From the NCBI GenBank assembly GCA_027063065.1, contig JAMOSO010000024.1:1-53370 (forward strand): a DNA stretch of 53,370 bases, in the 5' to 3' direction. Source of the stretch: Planctomycetota bacterium (GTDB lineage Bacteria > Planctomycetota > JAMOSO01). Below are positions 45,913-53,370 of the stretch, in pieces. A program made the translations under genes and the position numbers. The first letter of the stretch is position 1, and the number at the start of each line of letters is the position of its first letter. The notes below the pieces were generated by a model. It was not told where the DNA came from. It did not search any database and was given only the letters and a program-made list of their open reading frames with translations.

Positions 45913-47367
45913 TTATACGTTATAACTATTTGAAGTAGTATCACCACCTCTTCCAGTCCAGTTTGTATGAAAAAACTCCCCGCGTGGTTTATCGATACGT
46001 TCATAAGTATGCGCACCAAAATAATCCCTTTGAGCCTGTAATAAATTGGCAGGTAAGCGCTCTGTTCTATAACCATCAAAATAGCTTATAGCACTTGAAA
46101 TAGCAGGCACGGCAATACCATTATTAATTGCCAAAGCCACAACTTTACGCCAACCAACCTGACAATCATCAACTTCTTTTTGAAAATAAGGATCGATTAA
46201 TAAATTGCTCAAATTAGGATTGTTATCAAAAGCTTCTTTAATTTTACCTAAAAATGAAGAACGTATAATACACCCGCCACGCCACATTAGTGCAATCGCA
46301 CCAAAATTTAGTCTCCAGTTATACTCTTTACCTGCTTCTTTCATAAGAGCATAACCTTGCGCATACGATATTATTTTAGACGCATATAACGCATCACAAA
46401 TAGCATCTAACATCTCTTGTTTATCACCAGTAAAATTAATCTTTGGACCTTTAAAATGCTTACTAGCTTCTACACGTTCTTCTTTTTGAGATGATACACA
46501 ACGGGCAAACACGGCTTCGCCAATTAAAGTAAGTGGCACACCTAAATCTAATGCTGTAATGCCAGTCCATTTTCCAGTACCCTTTTGACCTGCAGTATCT
46601 AAAATATTTTCAACTAATGCAGAACCATCTTCATCTTTATAGCCCATAATATCACGAGTAATCTCGTTTAAGTAAGAACTTAACTTACCGTTTTCCCACT
46701 GGGCAAACGTTTCTTGCATTTCATCAGCACTCATACCAAGCACATTTTTCATAATTGAATAAGCCTCACAAATCAATTGCATATCACCGTACTCAATACC
46801 ATTATGAACCATTTTAACAAAATGACCTGAACCACCATCACCAATCCAATCACAACAAGGTTCATCATTTTCTACTTTAGCGGCAATAGCCTGAAAAATA
46901 GGTTTAACTGATTCCCATGCTTCCACAGCACCGCCAGGCATTATTGAAGGCCCTGTCAATGCACCCTCTTCACCTCCAGATACACCAGAACCAATAAAAT
47001 GAATACCTTTTTCTTTTAAAGATGCAAAACGACGATCAGTATCTGGAAAATGTGTATTACCGCCATCGATAATAATATCACCCTTGTCCAATAACGGCGC
47101 AATTTTATCGATAAAAATATCAACCACTGGACCTGCTTTAACCATAAGCATAACTTTGCGAGGAGTTTTTAAATTGGCTACCAAATCCTCTACAGTATGA
47201 CAACCTATGATATTTTTACCTTTGGCACGACCTTCAATAAAATTATCAACTTTGTCGGTTGAACGATTATGCACTGCTACAGTAAAACCACGAGATTCCA
47301 TATTAAGAACCAAATTTTCTCCCATTACTGCAAGTCCTACCAACCCAATATCAGCTTTATCAGCCAT
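45913..47367 (-). CDS. gnd: 6-phosphogluconate dehydrogenase (decarboxylating)
   Basis: Gnd oxidises 6-phosphogluconate to ribulose 5-phosphate and CO2 with NADP. At 484 residues it is the long, classical form. It has the Rossmann start GLVGLAVMGENL, NRST at 34-37 (an NADP-type site), the substrate motif SGVSGGEEGA (128-137), and catalytic Lys185 and Glu192 in GHFVKMVHNGIEYGDM. The C-terminal helix ends HTNWTGRGGDTTSN. SD AAGGAG is strong, 9 bases after the LacI stop. Being co-transcribed with a regulator and a kinase, rather than with pentose-phosphate genes, suggests it is dedicated here to sugar-acid breakdown. Confidence 0.96.
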   Translation of the reverse strand: MADKADIGLVGLAVMGENLVLNMESRGFTVAVHNRSTDKVDNFIEGRAKGKNIIGCHTVEDLVANLKTPRKVMLMVKAGPVVDIFIDKIAPLLDKGDIIIDGGNTHFPDTDRRFASLKEKGIHFIGSGVSGGEEGALTGPSIMPGGAVEAWESVKPIFQAIAAKVENDEPCCDWIGDGGSGHFVKMVHNGIEYGDMQLICEAYSIMKNVLGMSADEMQETFAQWENGKLSSYLNEITRDIMGYKDEDGSALVENILDTAGQKGTGKWTGITALDLGVPLTLIGEAVFARCVSSQKEERVEASKHFKGPKINFTGDKQEMLDAICDALYASKIISYAQGYALMKEAGKEYNWRLNFGAIALMWRGGCIIRSSFLGKIKEAFDNNPNLSNLLIDPYFQKEVDDCQVGWRKVVALAINNGIAVPAISSAISYFDGYRTERLPANLLQAQRDYFGAHTYERIDKPRGEFFHTNWTGRGGDTTSNSYNV

Positions 47368-47376
47368 CTTTTCTCC

Positions 47377-48345
47377 TTAAATTGAATCCCTAATTACTAG
47401 AGATGTTGAAAAATTATATGTTTGTAAACTTATACCTTTATTTAAAAAACCATGGATTTGTTCGTATAAATACACTCCAATAGTCTCTGTTCCCTGTTCA
47501 ATTGTACTTAAAGATGGGTTTGTATACGCACTATATCTATCATTATCAAAACCCATTATTGCAACCTGTTTTGGGACTTTAATATTAGCCTTAGATAAAG
47601 TATGTAAAATCCCCAATGCGATTCTATCGTTATGACATACTAACGCATCTAAATCAGAAAGATTATTAATAATTTCGACTCCCACAGCTTTACCGCCTTC
47701 AAATGATGGTTGCGAGTTAAAGACTAATTCTCTTTGTAAACCAGCCAACTTTAAACCACTACGGTAACCTCTTAAACGTGGTTCTTGTCTAAAACCCTGC
47801 AAAACCAAAGCTATCTTTTTGCGACCACGACTAGCCAATTCTAAAACTGCATCATGAAAACCATTTTCGCGATTAATCATAACGCTTGGATAATTTGTAT
47901 CTACAACAGGGTCAACCAACATAAATGGATAGGACTGCTCCATCAAAGTATCATAATGATTATGTGCAGATATCTCCATCGCAGAAAAAATAACAATGGC
48001 ATCACAATGTGGTTTCATTTTATCTAGCAACTCTAATTCGTGGTCAAAACTACGCGCCCTATTTATAAGCAAAGAATAATCCGCCAAACTAAATAAACGC
48101 GTCATTGTGTCAATTCTAGCCCTGTTGACTTCGGAATCTGCCGAACTTTGTATCACACCGATAGTATTATTACGCCCCGTCCGCAAACCCCTGGCTCTAA
48201 TATTTGGCTGAAACTTCATATCTTTAGCAATTTGCAAAACACGCTCTCTAGTAGAATTTTTAACAGGACCAGAGTCGTTAAAAACCCTGCTAACGGTGCG
48301 TGCTGAACACCCTGCTAAATTTGCTATATCATGTATGGTTGCCAT
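47377..48345 (-). CDS. LacI-family regulator of the sugar-acid cluster
   Basis: The protein (322 residues) has the LacI helix-turn-helix at 2-24 (TIHDIANLAGCSARTVSRVF), a hinge (NIRARGLRTGRN) and an effector-binding domain starting TIGVIQSSADSEVNR. It is the first gene of a minus-strand operon with gnd and pfkB and divergent from the larA-like gene. A perfect palindrome with central CG, 35 bases ahead of its start, is the likely binding site and overlaps both promoters or their starts. The effector would be a sugar acid such as gluconate, mannonate or a phosphorylated product. Confidence 0.91.
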   Translation of the reverse strand: MATIHDIANLAGCSARTVSRVFNDSGPVKNSTRERVLQIAKDMKFQPNIRARGLRTGRNNTIGVIQSSADSEVNRARIDTMTRLFSLADYSLLINRARSFDHELELLDKMKPHCDAIVIFSAMEISAHNHYDTLMEQSYPFMLVDPVVDTNYPSVMINRENGFHDAVLELASRGRKKIALVLQGFRQEPRLRGYRSGLKLAGLQRELVFNSQPSFEGGKAVGVEIINNLSDLDALVCHNDRIALGILHTLSKANIKVPKQVAIMGFDNDRYSAYTNPSLSTIEQGTETIGVYLYEQIHGFLNKGISLQTYNFSTSLVIRDSI

Positions 48346-48402
48346 AATCGTTCCAATCAGTTATATTTTGCCACAGTTTATGCCATCGATGGCATTTGTC
48401 AA
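48339..48402. promoter_or_regulatory. Divergent promoters around a LacI-type operator
   Basis: The palindrome ATGCCATCGATGGCAT (48380-48395) is perfect over 16 bases with a CG centre. For the minus strand, TTGACA (48397-48402) and TAAACT (48375-48380) lie 16 bases apart, so the operator fills the spacer. For the plus strand, TTGCCA (48339-48344) and TATATT (48362-48367) lie 17 bases apart and the operator starts about +6. One bound repressor would silence both arms. Confidence 0.75.
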
Positions 48403-48416
48403 CAGGAGAACAAAAA

Positions 48417-49694
48417 ATGACTACTCATTTCGCAAAGGGTTCAAGATCAATAATATTTAATCAAAATCAAAAATCTCTGGCGTTAGATAATATTTTGGCA
48501 AGCATTAATATTGACGCAAAACGCGTTTTATTAATCCCTCCAGATTATACTAGGCTACATTCTGACGCTGGCAATTTAACCGCCATGCTATACGCAAAAC
48601 TAAGCTCAAACGCCCACGTAGATATTTTACCTGCCCTTGGCACGCACGTTCCAATGACACAAGATGAAATAATCAGTATGTTTGGCAATGAAATACCAAT
48701 GGATAGATTTTTAATTCACGATTGGCGTAATGGAGTAACCGAATTAGGTATTGTACCAGAAGAAAAAATAGCACAATTATCCGAAGGAGCTGTCAAATAC
48801 CCAATGCAAGTTGCCATTAGTAATCATTTAGTAAATGGCAATTATGATTTAATTTTAAGCATTGGACAAATAGTGCCTCACGAAGTAATCGGTATGGCAA
48901 ATTATACAAAGAATATTTGTATAGGCGTCGGCGGAGCTGACATGATCAACAAAAGTCATTACCTAGGTGCAGCTTATGGCATTGAACGTATATTAGGCAA
49001 TACTGTTACACCTGTTAGACAGGCATTGGATTACGGATTTAATCAATTTATTAACCATTTGCCAATTCATTTTATTTTTACAGTTATGGCAAAAGAAAAC
49101 GAAAAATTAGTAATGCGCGGCCTCTATGGTGGCGATGATTTTGCCACGTTTGAAAAAGCCGCAAAACTTTCACAACAAGTGAATTTAGATTTATTAGATC
49201 AGCCAATTAAAAAAGCCATTGTGTATTTAGAACCTGGAGAATTTAAATCAACTTGGCTAGGCAACAAAGCTGTATATCGCCTACGCAAAGCAATGGCAGA
49301 CGATGGAGAGCTAATCATACTCGCCCCCGCATTACGAGAATTTGGCGAAGACAAAGAAATCGATCGCCTAATACGTAAATATGGTTACTTAGGCACACCT
49401 ACAACTTTACAACAATGCAAAGACAATGATGAATTACGCAACAATTTAAGTGCCGCAGCACATTTAATACACGGCGCAAGTGAAGGTCGATTTTCTATAA
49501 CTTATTGCCCTGGAGAAAACATCAGCCAACAAGAAATAGAAAGTGTAGGTTATAAATATAAAAGCTATGCAGAAATGTCCACCTTATATAATCCAAACAT
49601 ATTAAAAGACGGATACAATCAAGTGAATGAAGAAGAAATTTTTTACGTTTCAAACCCTGCCCTAGGTCTATGGGCATTAAAAAGTGATTTTTAA
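48417..49694 (+). CDS. LarA-family nickel-pincer hydroxyacid racemase/epimerase
   Basis: The 425-residue protein belongs to the LarA (DUF2088) superfamily. ATG 48417 with AGGAG at 8 bases is preferred over TTG 48396. All catalytic positions of lactate racemase can be placed: His77 (GTHVPMT), His155 and Lys165 (PHEVIGMANYTK, 10 residues apart as in LarA His174/Lys184), and the nickel ligand His181, 16 after the Lys as in LarA His200. PPDYTR (41-46) is the usual DxTR. A member of this superfamily is known to epimerise D-gluconate at C2. Its neighbours (UxuB-like SDR, gnd) support a gluconate/mannonate substrate. LarB, LarC and LarE, which make the cofactor, are not in the window. Confidence 0.9.
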   Translation: MTTHFAKGSRSIIFNQNQKSLALDNILASINIDAKRVLLIPPDYTRLHSDAGNLTAMLYAKLSSNAHVDILPALGTHVPMTQDEIISMFGNEIPMDRFLIHDWRNGVTELGIVPEEKIAQLSEGAVKYPMQVAISNHLVNGNYDLILSIGQIVPHEVIGMANYTKNICIGVGGADMINKSHYLGAAYGIERILGNTVTPVRQALDYGFNQFINHLPIHFIFTVMAKENEKLVMRGLYGGDDFATFEKAAKLSQQVNLDLLDQPIKKAIVYLEPGEFKSTWLGNKAVYRLRKAMADDGELIILAPALREFGEDKEIDRLIRKYGYLGTPTTLQQCKDNDELRNNLSAAAHLIHGASEGRFSITYCPGENISQQEIESVGYKYKSYAEMSTLYNPNILKDGYNQVNEEEIFYVSNPALGLWALKSDF

Positions 49695-49715
49695 TTTTAT
49701 TTAATTGGAGTAAAT

Positions 49716-50540
49716 ATGAAATTATCTCTCGATAATCAAGTCGCAGTTGTTACCGGTGCAGCTGGAGTACTATGTTCATCACTGGCAAAATCATTATTAG
49801 AATGTGGCGCTAAAGTAGTTTTACTTGGTCGTACAGCATCTAAAGTAGAAAATTTAGCCAAAAAATTTGCCGACGAAGGTCTGACGCAAACACTTGCTAT
49901 CGGTGCTGACGTTTTAGACAAACAATCTTTAATCAATGCTAAAAAGAAAATCAACGACACTTGGGGAGCAGTATCCATTTTGGTAAATGGCGCTGGAGGC
50001 AACTCACCAGGTGCAACAAGTCCGCAGGAAGTTATGGATAGCAAAGAAGGTTCATTTTTTGAAATGGACTTAGACGGTTTCGATCAAGTTATGAAACTAA
50101 ACTACAATGGAACATTATTACCATGTATGGTTTTTGGCGAAGATATGCTTGATTGTCAAAATGCATCTATTATCAATATCAGTTCTATGTCTGCCATTTC
50201 ACCATTAACTAAAGTGGCTGGATATAGCTCTTCAAAAGCAGCTATTAATAACTTTACCCAGTGGTTAGCGGTACATTTTTCTAAAAAAGGTATCCGTGTA
50301 AATGCAATCGCACCTGGCTTTTTTGTATCAGAACAAAATCGTTTTTTACTTTATGAAGAAGACGGCAAGACACTGACACCGCGAGGCAATAAAATCATTA
50401 AAGCCACGCCAATGGAACAGTTTGGTAATCCTGAAGATTTAAATGGTGCTTTAGCCTTTTTATGCAGCCCACAAGCACGCTTTATCACAGGCATTGTTTT
50501 ACCTATTGATGGCGGATTCTCTGCTTATTCTGGAGTTTAA
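49716..50540 (+). CDS. UxuB-like SDR oxidoreductase (probable D-mannonate oxidoreductase)
   Basis: The 274-residue protein is a classical SDR: VAVVTGAAGVLCSSLA (NAD site, about 9-24), NGAGGNSPGATS, the Ser-Tyr-Lys triad (INISSMSAIS, then GYSSSKAA), RVNAIAPGFFVSEQNRFLL and a C-terminal DGGFSAYSGV. GVLC, NGAGGNSP, QNR and AYSGV are features of the SDR-type fructuronate reductases called UxuB in Bacillus and Thermotoga. It would reduce D-fructuronate to D-mannonate or do the reverse. It lies 21 bases after the larA-like gene in the same operon. Gluconate 5-dehydrogenase is the main alternative. Confidence 0.87.
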   Translation: MKLSLDNQVAVVTGAAGVLCSSLAKSLLECGAKVVLLGRTASKVENLAKKFADEGLTQTLAIGADVLDKQSLINAKKKINDTWGAVSILVNGAGGNSPGATSPQEVMDSKEGSFFEMDLDGFDQVMKLNYNGTLLPCMVFGEDMLDCQNASIINISSMSAISPLTKVAGYSSSKAAINNFTQWLAVHFSKKGIRVNAIAPGFFVSEQNRFLLYEEDGKTLTPRGNKIIKATPMEQFGNPEDLNGALAFLCSPQARFITGIVLPIDGGFSAYSGV

Positions 50541-50550
50541 AATACTACAG

Positions 50551-50585
50551 TAAAGGCTAATACTTCATTTGCGTATTAGCCTTTA
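50551..50585 (+). terminator. Terminator of the larA-uxuB arm
   Basis: Perfect 13-base arms TAAAGGCTAATAC (50551-50563) and GTATTAGCCTTTA (50573-50585) with a 9-base loop start 10 bases after the SDR stop and are followed by TATTTTAG. Confidence 0.8.
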
Positions 50586-50662
50586 TATTTTAGCACATAT
50601 CAACTTGGACTTATAAACACAACCATTTATAATATTTTTAAATATTATAAGGGAATTTTAAA

Positions 50663-50935
50663 ATGGATTGGAAAGTATTTTTTACTATTTTTGGCTCGGT
50701 TTTTTTAGCAGAACTTGGCGATAAAACTCAACTTGCTACCATGTTATTTGCTTCAGATAAAGCGGTAAGTAAGTATACTGTTTTTTTAGCTGCTTCAGCT
50801 GCTTTAATAGTAGCCACAGCTGTTGGAGTAATTGCAGGCAGTTTATTATCTGAATATATCAATGTTAAATATCTCAATTATATAGCAGGGATTGGATTTA
50901 TAATTATCGGGGCATTAACTTTATATAATGCTTAA
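50663..50935 (+). CDS. Single-domain GDT1/TMEM165 (UPF0016) family transporter
   Basis: At 90 residues this is a half-size member of the GDT1 family, cation (Mn2+/Ca2+) exporters. The signature ExGDKT is present as ELGDKTQLATML (about 17-28). Three hydrophobic helices are predicted. Full members have two such domains; half-size ones are expected to work as dimers. It lies alone between two terminators, divergent in function from its neighbours. SD AAGGGA is present. Confidence 0.9.
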   Translation: MDWKVFFTIFGSVFLAELGDKTQLATMLFASDKAVSKYTVFLAASAALIVATAVGVIAGSLLSEYINVKYLNYIAGIGFIIIGALTLYNA

Positions 50936-50942
50936 TTAATAC

Positions 50943-50990
50943 AATCACAATTTAACCATAACTTACAACTGCTATGATTAAATTGTGATT
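50943..50990. terminator. Bidirectional terminator between the GDT1-type gene and the chemoreceptor
   Basis: Perfect 13-base arms AATCACAATTTAA (50943-50955) and TTAAATTGTGATT (50978-50990) around a 22-base loop lie between the convergent stops. Confidence 0.6.
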
Positions 50991-50998
50991 TAATATTA

Positions 50999-52824
50999 TT
51001 AACTAATTCGTTTTTGATTTGATGTTGAAATTTGTGATGCAGATTTTGAATCCTTAACACCTTCTACCATACGTTTTAAATCATCAACAAAACGCATAAC
51101 CTCAGAAGCTTGTGCGCCCAACTCTTCGGCAGATGCGGCTCCCTCTTCTGAATTTGCCGCATTTTGTTGCGTAACTTTATTCATTTGAGCTACTGTAATA
51201 TTAATTTGCTCAATACCTTTAGACTGTTCATTACTTGCCGAAGCAATTTCGGTAGCAATATCATTAACTTTAGATATTCCTTCAGATATTTGATTTAAAA
51301 CATCGACCACTTCTTTAGTTATTGAAACACCATTATTAGCATTCTCAACCGAATTAGTAATCAAAGATGCTGTACTTTTAGCTGCCTCAGCCGATCTTTG
51401 AGCCAAACTACGCACTTCTTCGGCAACAACAGCAAACCCCTTGCCAGCATCACCCGCACGAGCAGCTTCTACAGCAGCATTTAAAGCTAACAGATTGGTT
51501 TGAAAGGCTATTTCTTCAATTGTTTTAACAATACCAAATGTTTCGTCTGATGATTTTTTAATTTCTGAAATTGCATCTGTCATTTTTAGCATAGATTTAA
51601 AACCTAAATCAGCTGCTTGTTTTGCATCGGAAGCCAACTGTTGCGCATGGTTAGAACTGTCAGTATTTTGTTTAATCATAGATGTAAACTCTTCTAATGA
51701 TGCAGAAGTTTCTTCAAGACTAGAAGCCTGCTCATTGGCACTTTCTGCCAATTCTTGAGATGCCTGTGCAACTTGAGTTGACGCAGAAGTAACCTGATGA
51801 GCGCCATCAGCTAAACCTTCAATACTAACGTTTATTTTATCAATGGATTTACCAGAGATTAACCAAAGCAAAAATACACCTATCAATAACAAAAGCAAAG
51901 ACGGAATAAATGTAACTAATTTTAAATATCTAATATCCGCGTTAATTTCTGCAACATTTAATTGATAAACCATAACAGCGACAGTTTCTCCATTAAAACT
52001 ATGCAATGGAAAAGCCATATAAGTTAAATCATTCATCTTGAAAGAAGTAGGTTTAATCTTACCTTTATCAAAAAATTCATTTGTTACAAGCGCTTCATTA
52101 AAATTGTCCGATTTACTAACAAAAATAAAATCTTTAAATGTCTTGGCGTTCTCCACAATATTTGACATTTTAAATTTAGATGTTATCGGCAATAATTTTT
52201 TATCCATATAAACGGCAATATCTTCTTTATCCAAATTTTTTGTAGATAAATAAATATTGTTCATATTATGAATAGACTCAACATCACCCAAATACTTATT
52301 ATTATCGTCAAATATAGGTGCTAAGCCACGAATCACCAAACCTGATCTGCCAGCCTCAATACCTAAAATAGGCTTTTTAGTTTTGCTAATAGATATAATA
52401 GTATTTCTGAAAGAGCTTAAATCATCACCACGCTTTTTTGACCACATTCTGGCAAATGATCTAGCTGGTGGTAAATGAAAATGAATTTTCTTTTTTTACC
52501 TGTAATTTCTGATGCATTTTTGATAACACTGGCAACATTATCAAATAAAATTTTACTACCCTTTTTGACACTGTTAGTTTCATAGAATTTTTTGTATGCT
52601 TTTTTCACTTCTGGCATACCTGCAAATATACTTGACTCGCTTAATGCTTTTTTGGAAACTCGTTTAATATCTTGATTCACTGTTATAACTTTTAACTGTA
52701 ACCTATCTTCTATTTGTTTATTTTTTGATTTCTCTAATAATGTCGATATTACTATACCAATAACAAAAAATATCACACAGAACATTACAATAGGTGTTAA
52801 TAATATTTTGGTTTTAAATTTCAT
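50999..52824 (-). pseudogene. Methyl-accepting chemotaxis protein interrupted by a frameshift
   Basis: Two overlapping frames make one chemoreceptor of about 600 residues. The N-terminal frame (52824 to about 52497) has a membrane helix (LTPIVMFCVIFFVIGIVIS) and the start of a dCache-like periplasmic domain. The C-terminal frame (about 52490 to 50999) completes that domain, adds a second helix ([18 protein letters not shown]) and the methyl-accepting domain with its invariant hairpin ([19 protein letters not shown] and [14 protein letters not shown]). Adding one A to the run of seven A at 52491-52497 joins the frames and restores a conserved [10 protein letters not shown] segment. No separate HAMP is obvious. 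The break may be real, phase variable, bypassed by slippage, or a sequencing error. Confidence 0.88.
52491..52497 (-). other. Homopolymer at the chemoreceptor frameshift
   Basis: Seven T on the plus strand (A7 on the coding strand), followed by GAAAA. One extra A, or a -1 slip of the ribosome or polymerase on this tract, exactly rejoins the two reading frames. No stem-loop stimulator is evident in the sequence just after it. Confidence 0.75.
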
Positions 52825-52849
52825 AACCAGCCCCCCTAAAAAAAATAAA

Positions 52850-52868
52850 ACTCTTTATAAAAAAGAGT
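52850..52868. promoter_or_regulatory. Short hairpin upstream of the chemoreceptor gene
   Basis: Arms ACTCTTT (52850-52856) and AAAGAGT (52862-52868) with a 5-base loop lie 26 bases upstream of the chemoreceptor start, near an AGGGGGG ribosome-binding site. The role is unknown. Nothing else is seen between 52869 and 52960. Confidence 0.3.
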
Positions 52869-52960
52869 AATATATAAATAAAATACTACTTTTTATGATA
52901 AAGGTTTTATGTAAATATTAAAGCCTAAAAATCATCACTGTTAGCACAAAGTAGTAATAT

Positions 52961-53225
52961 CCACTTTTGCAATATTACAGCAAACCAGTAGTGTATTATA
53001 GCGCTCGTCATAATGTTTCCCGAATTAATACCTACAGACGACAATACCCTTACACTGTTTGGCAGAGCCTTAAAAAACCTTGATATAGAGTGTATTTATA
53101 CCAAAACACCACAAGCAAAGAGTCAGGTTAAAAGTGTAAACCAAACATTACAAGATTACATATAGACTAACGAAAAGCCGCCTATTATTGAGGATGAGAA
53201 TATTAATTGGAGACCACTTTATTAA
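52961..53225 (+). pseudogene. Transposase remnant (ISNCY-like)
   Basis: Pieces of a DDE transposase C-terminal part occur in two frames. The first (52961-53034) reads YYSKPVVYYSARHNVSRIN, where functional members have KPxxxYSDKHSVFRVN, so the catalytic Asp has become Ala. The second (53013-53165) reads FGRALKNLDIECIYTKTPQAKSQVKSVNQTLQDY, matching the conserved FGRALKELxIxxIxAxSPQAKGRVERANxTLQD segment up to a TAG. A further 20 codons to 53225 continue the frame. The missing ends, the frameshift and the stop show it is dead. No inverted repeats of the element were found. Confidence 0.72.
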
Positions 53226-53323
53226 ATGGACCCTGTTTAAATAAATAAATTTTATAGATTATTTATTTATATTATGCCACAATATTTCATTTCAATTAAT
53301 ATAGAAAATCAAAAAGGATTAGT

Positions 53324-53370
53324 ATGCAATTTGCGGACCCAAAAAACGATATAGCATTTAAAAAAATCTT
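53324..53370 (+). CDS. Start of an Rpn/PD-(D/E)XK family transposase-nuclease, cut by the window edge
   Basis: The first 15 codons read MQFADPKNDIAFKKI, the characteristic N-terminus of Rpn-type recombination-promoting nucleases (often annotated as PD-(D/E)XK family transposases). AAAGGA lies 7 bases upstream of the ATG. The catalytic core would lie beyond the window. With the transposase remnant just before it, this end of the window is a mobile-element region. Confidence 0.72.
   Translation, partial: MQFADPKNDIAFKKI

Noticed and set aside
1-53370. CRISPR arrays, rRNA and tRNA genes
   Set aside because: I looked for regularly spaced repeats and for rRNA/tRNA landmarks on both strands and found none.

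Overview
This is an AT-rich window (roughly one third G+C by eye) from a Gram-negative bacterium. The best taxonomic hint is a pair of prepilin-like proteins (34115-35517) with an N-terminal FTLIELLVV segment, a following CANNLKQ motif and, in one, a C-terminal H-x9-DG motif. That design is abundant in the PVC group, especially Lentisphaerota and Planctomycetota. The carbohydrate genes, Gfo/Idh/MocA oxidoreductases and large SSS transporter fit the same group. I infer a Lentisphaerota-like, carbohydrate-feeding, probably motile or surface-sensing bacterium. Assignment below phylum is not possible from this sequence.

Layout. 1-5835: end of an unknown gene, then a three-gene RND efflux operon. 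5828-8894: gluQ, a sigma-54 activator and an ECF-type sigma gene; the sigma gene has a sigma-54-type promoter, so the activator probably controls it. 8896-13171: rlmH, a small exported protein, a nucleosidase-like protein, a small protein carrying the FliM CheY-binding peptide, a degenerate DprA and a LacI regulator. 13194-16200: fucI behind a perfect LacI-type operator, then an SGNH esterase. 16310-18171: HDOD-GAF and PilZ signalling proteins. 18228-21964: methionine synthase MetH split into two coupled genes. 22184-34106: a plus-strand carbohydrate block (exported beta-rich protein, heparinase II/III-like protein, two GH94 phosphorylases around a GH29 fucosidase, HAD phosphatase, zinc phospholipase/nuclease-NPCBM fusion). 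34115-37983: prepilin-like proteins and two divergent Gfo/Idh oxidoreductases. 38022-38395: wreckage of an AraC regulator around a small repeat-ended insert. 38616-42079: degenerate EAL-HDOD protein, then trpR-trpE-trpG with a TrpR-like operator on the start codon of trpR. 42309-50540: SSS symporter and a divergent sugar-acid cluster (lacI-gnd-pfkB against larA-like-uxuB-like) with a perfect operator between the arms. 50663-53370: GDT1-type transporter, a chemoreceptor broken at a homopolymer, a transposase remnant and the start of an Rpn-type transposase/nuclease.

How it fits together. Fucosidase and fucose isomerase suggest use of fucose-containing glycans. The heparinase-like protein suggests uronate-containing glycans. 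The divergent cluster could take such uronates through an unusual route: fructuronate to mannonate (UxuB-like SDR), mannonate to gluconate (LarA-family epimerase with all catalytic residues kept), gluconate to 6-phosphogluconate (PfkB-family kinase) and on to ribulose 5-phosphate (Gnd), without a mannonate dehydratase. That route is inference and is the most interesting proposal here. Transcription control is readable at several places: two LacI operators, a TrpR operator, a sigma-54 promoter and a shared CTGATAT motif. Four gene junctions use a TAATG stop-start overlap, which points to translational coupling as a habit of this genome.
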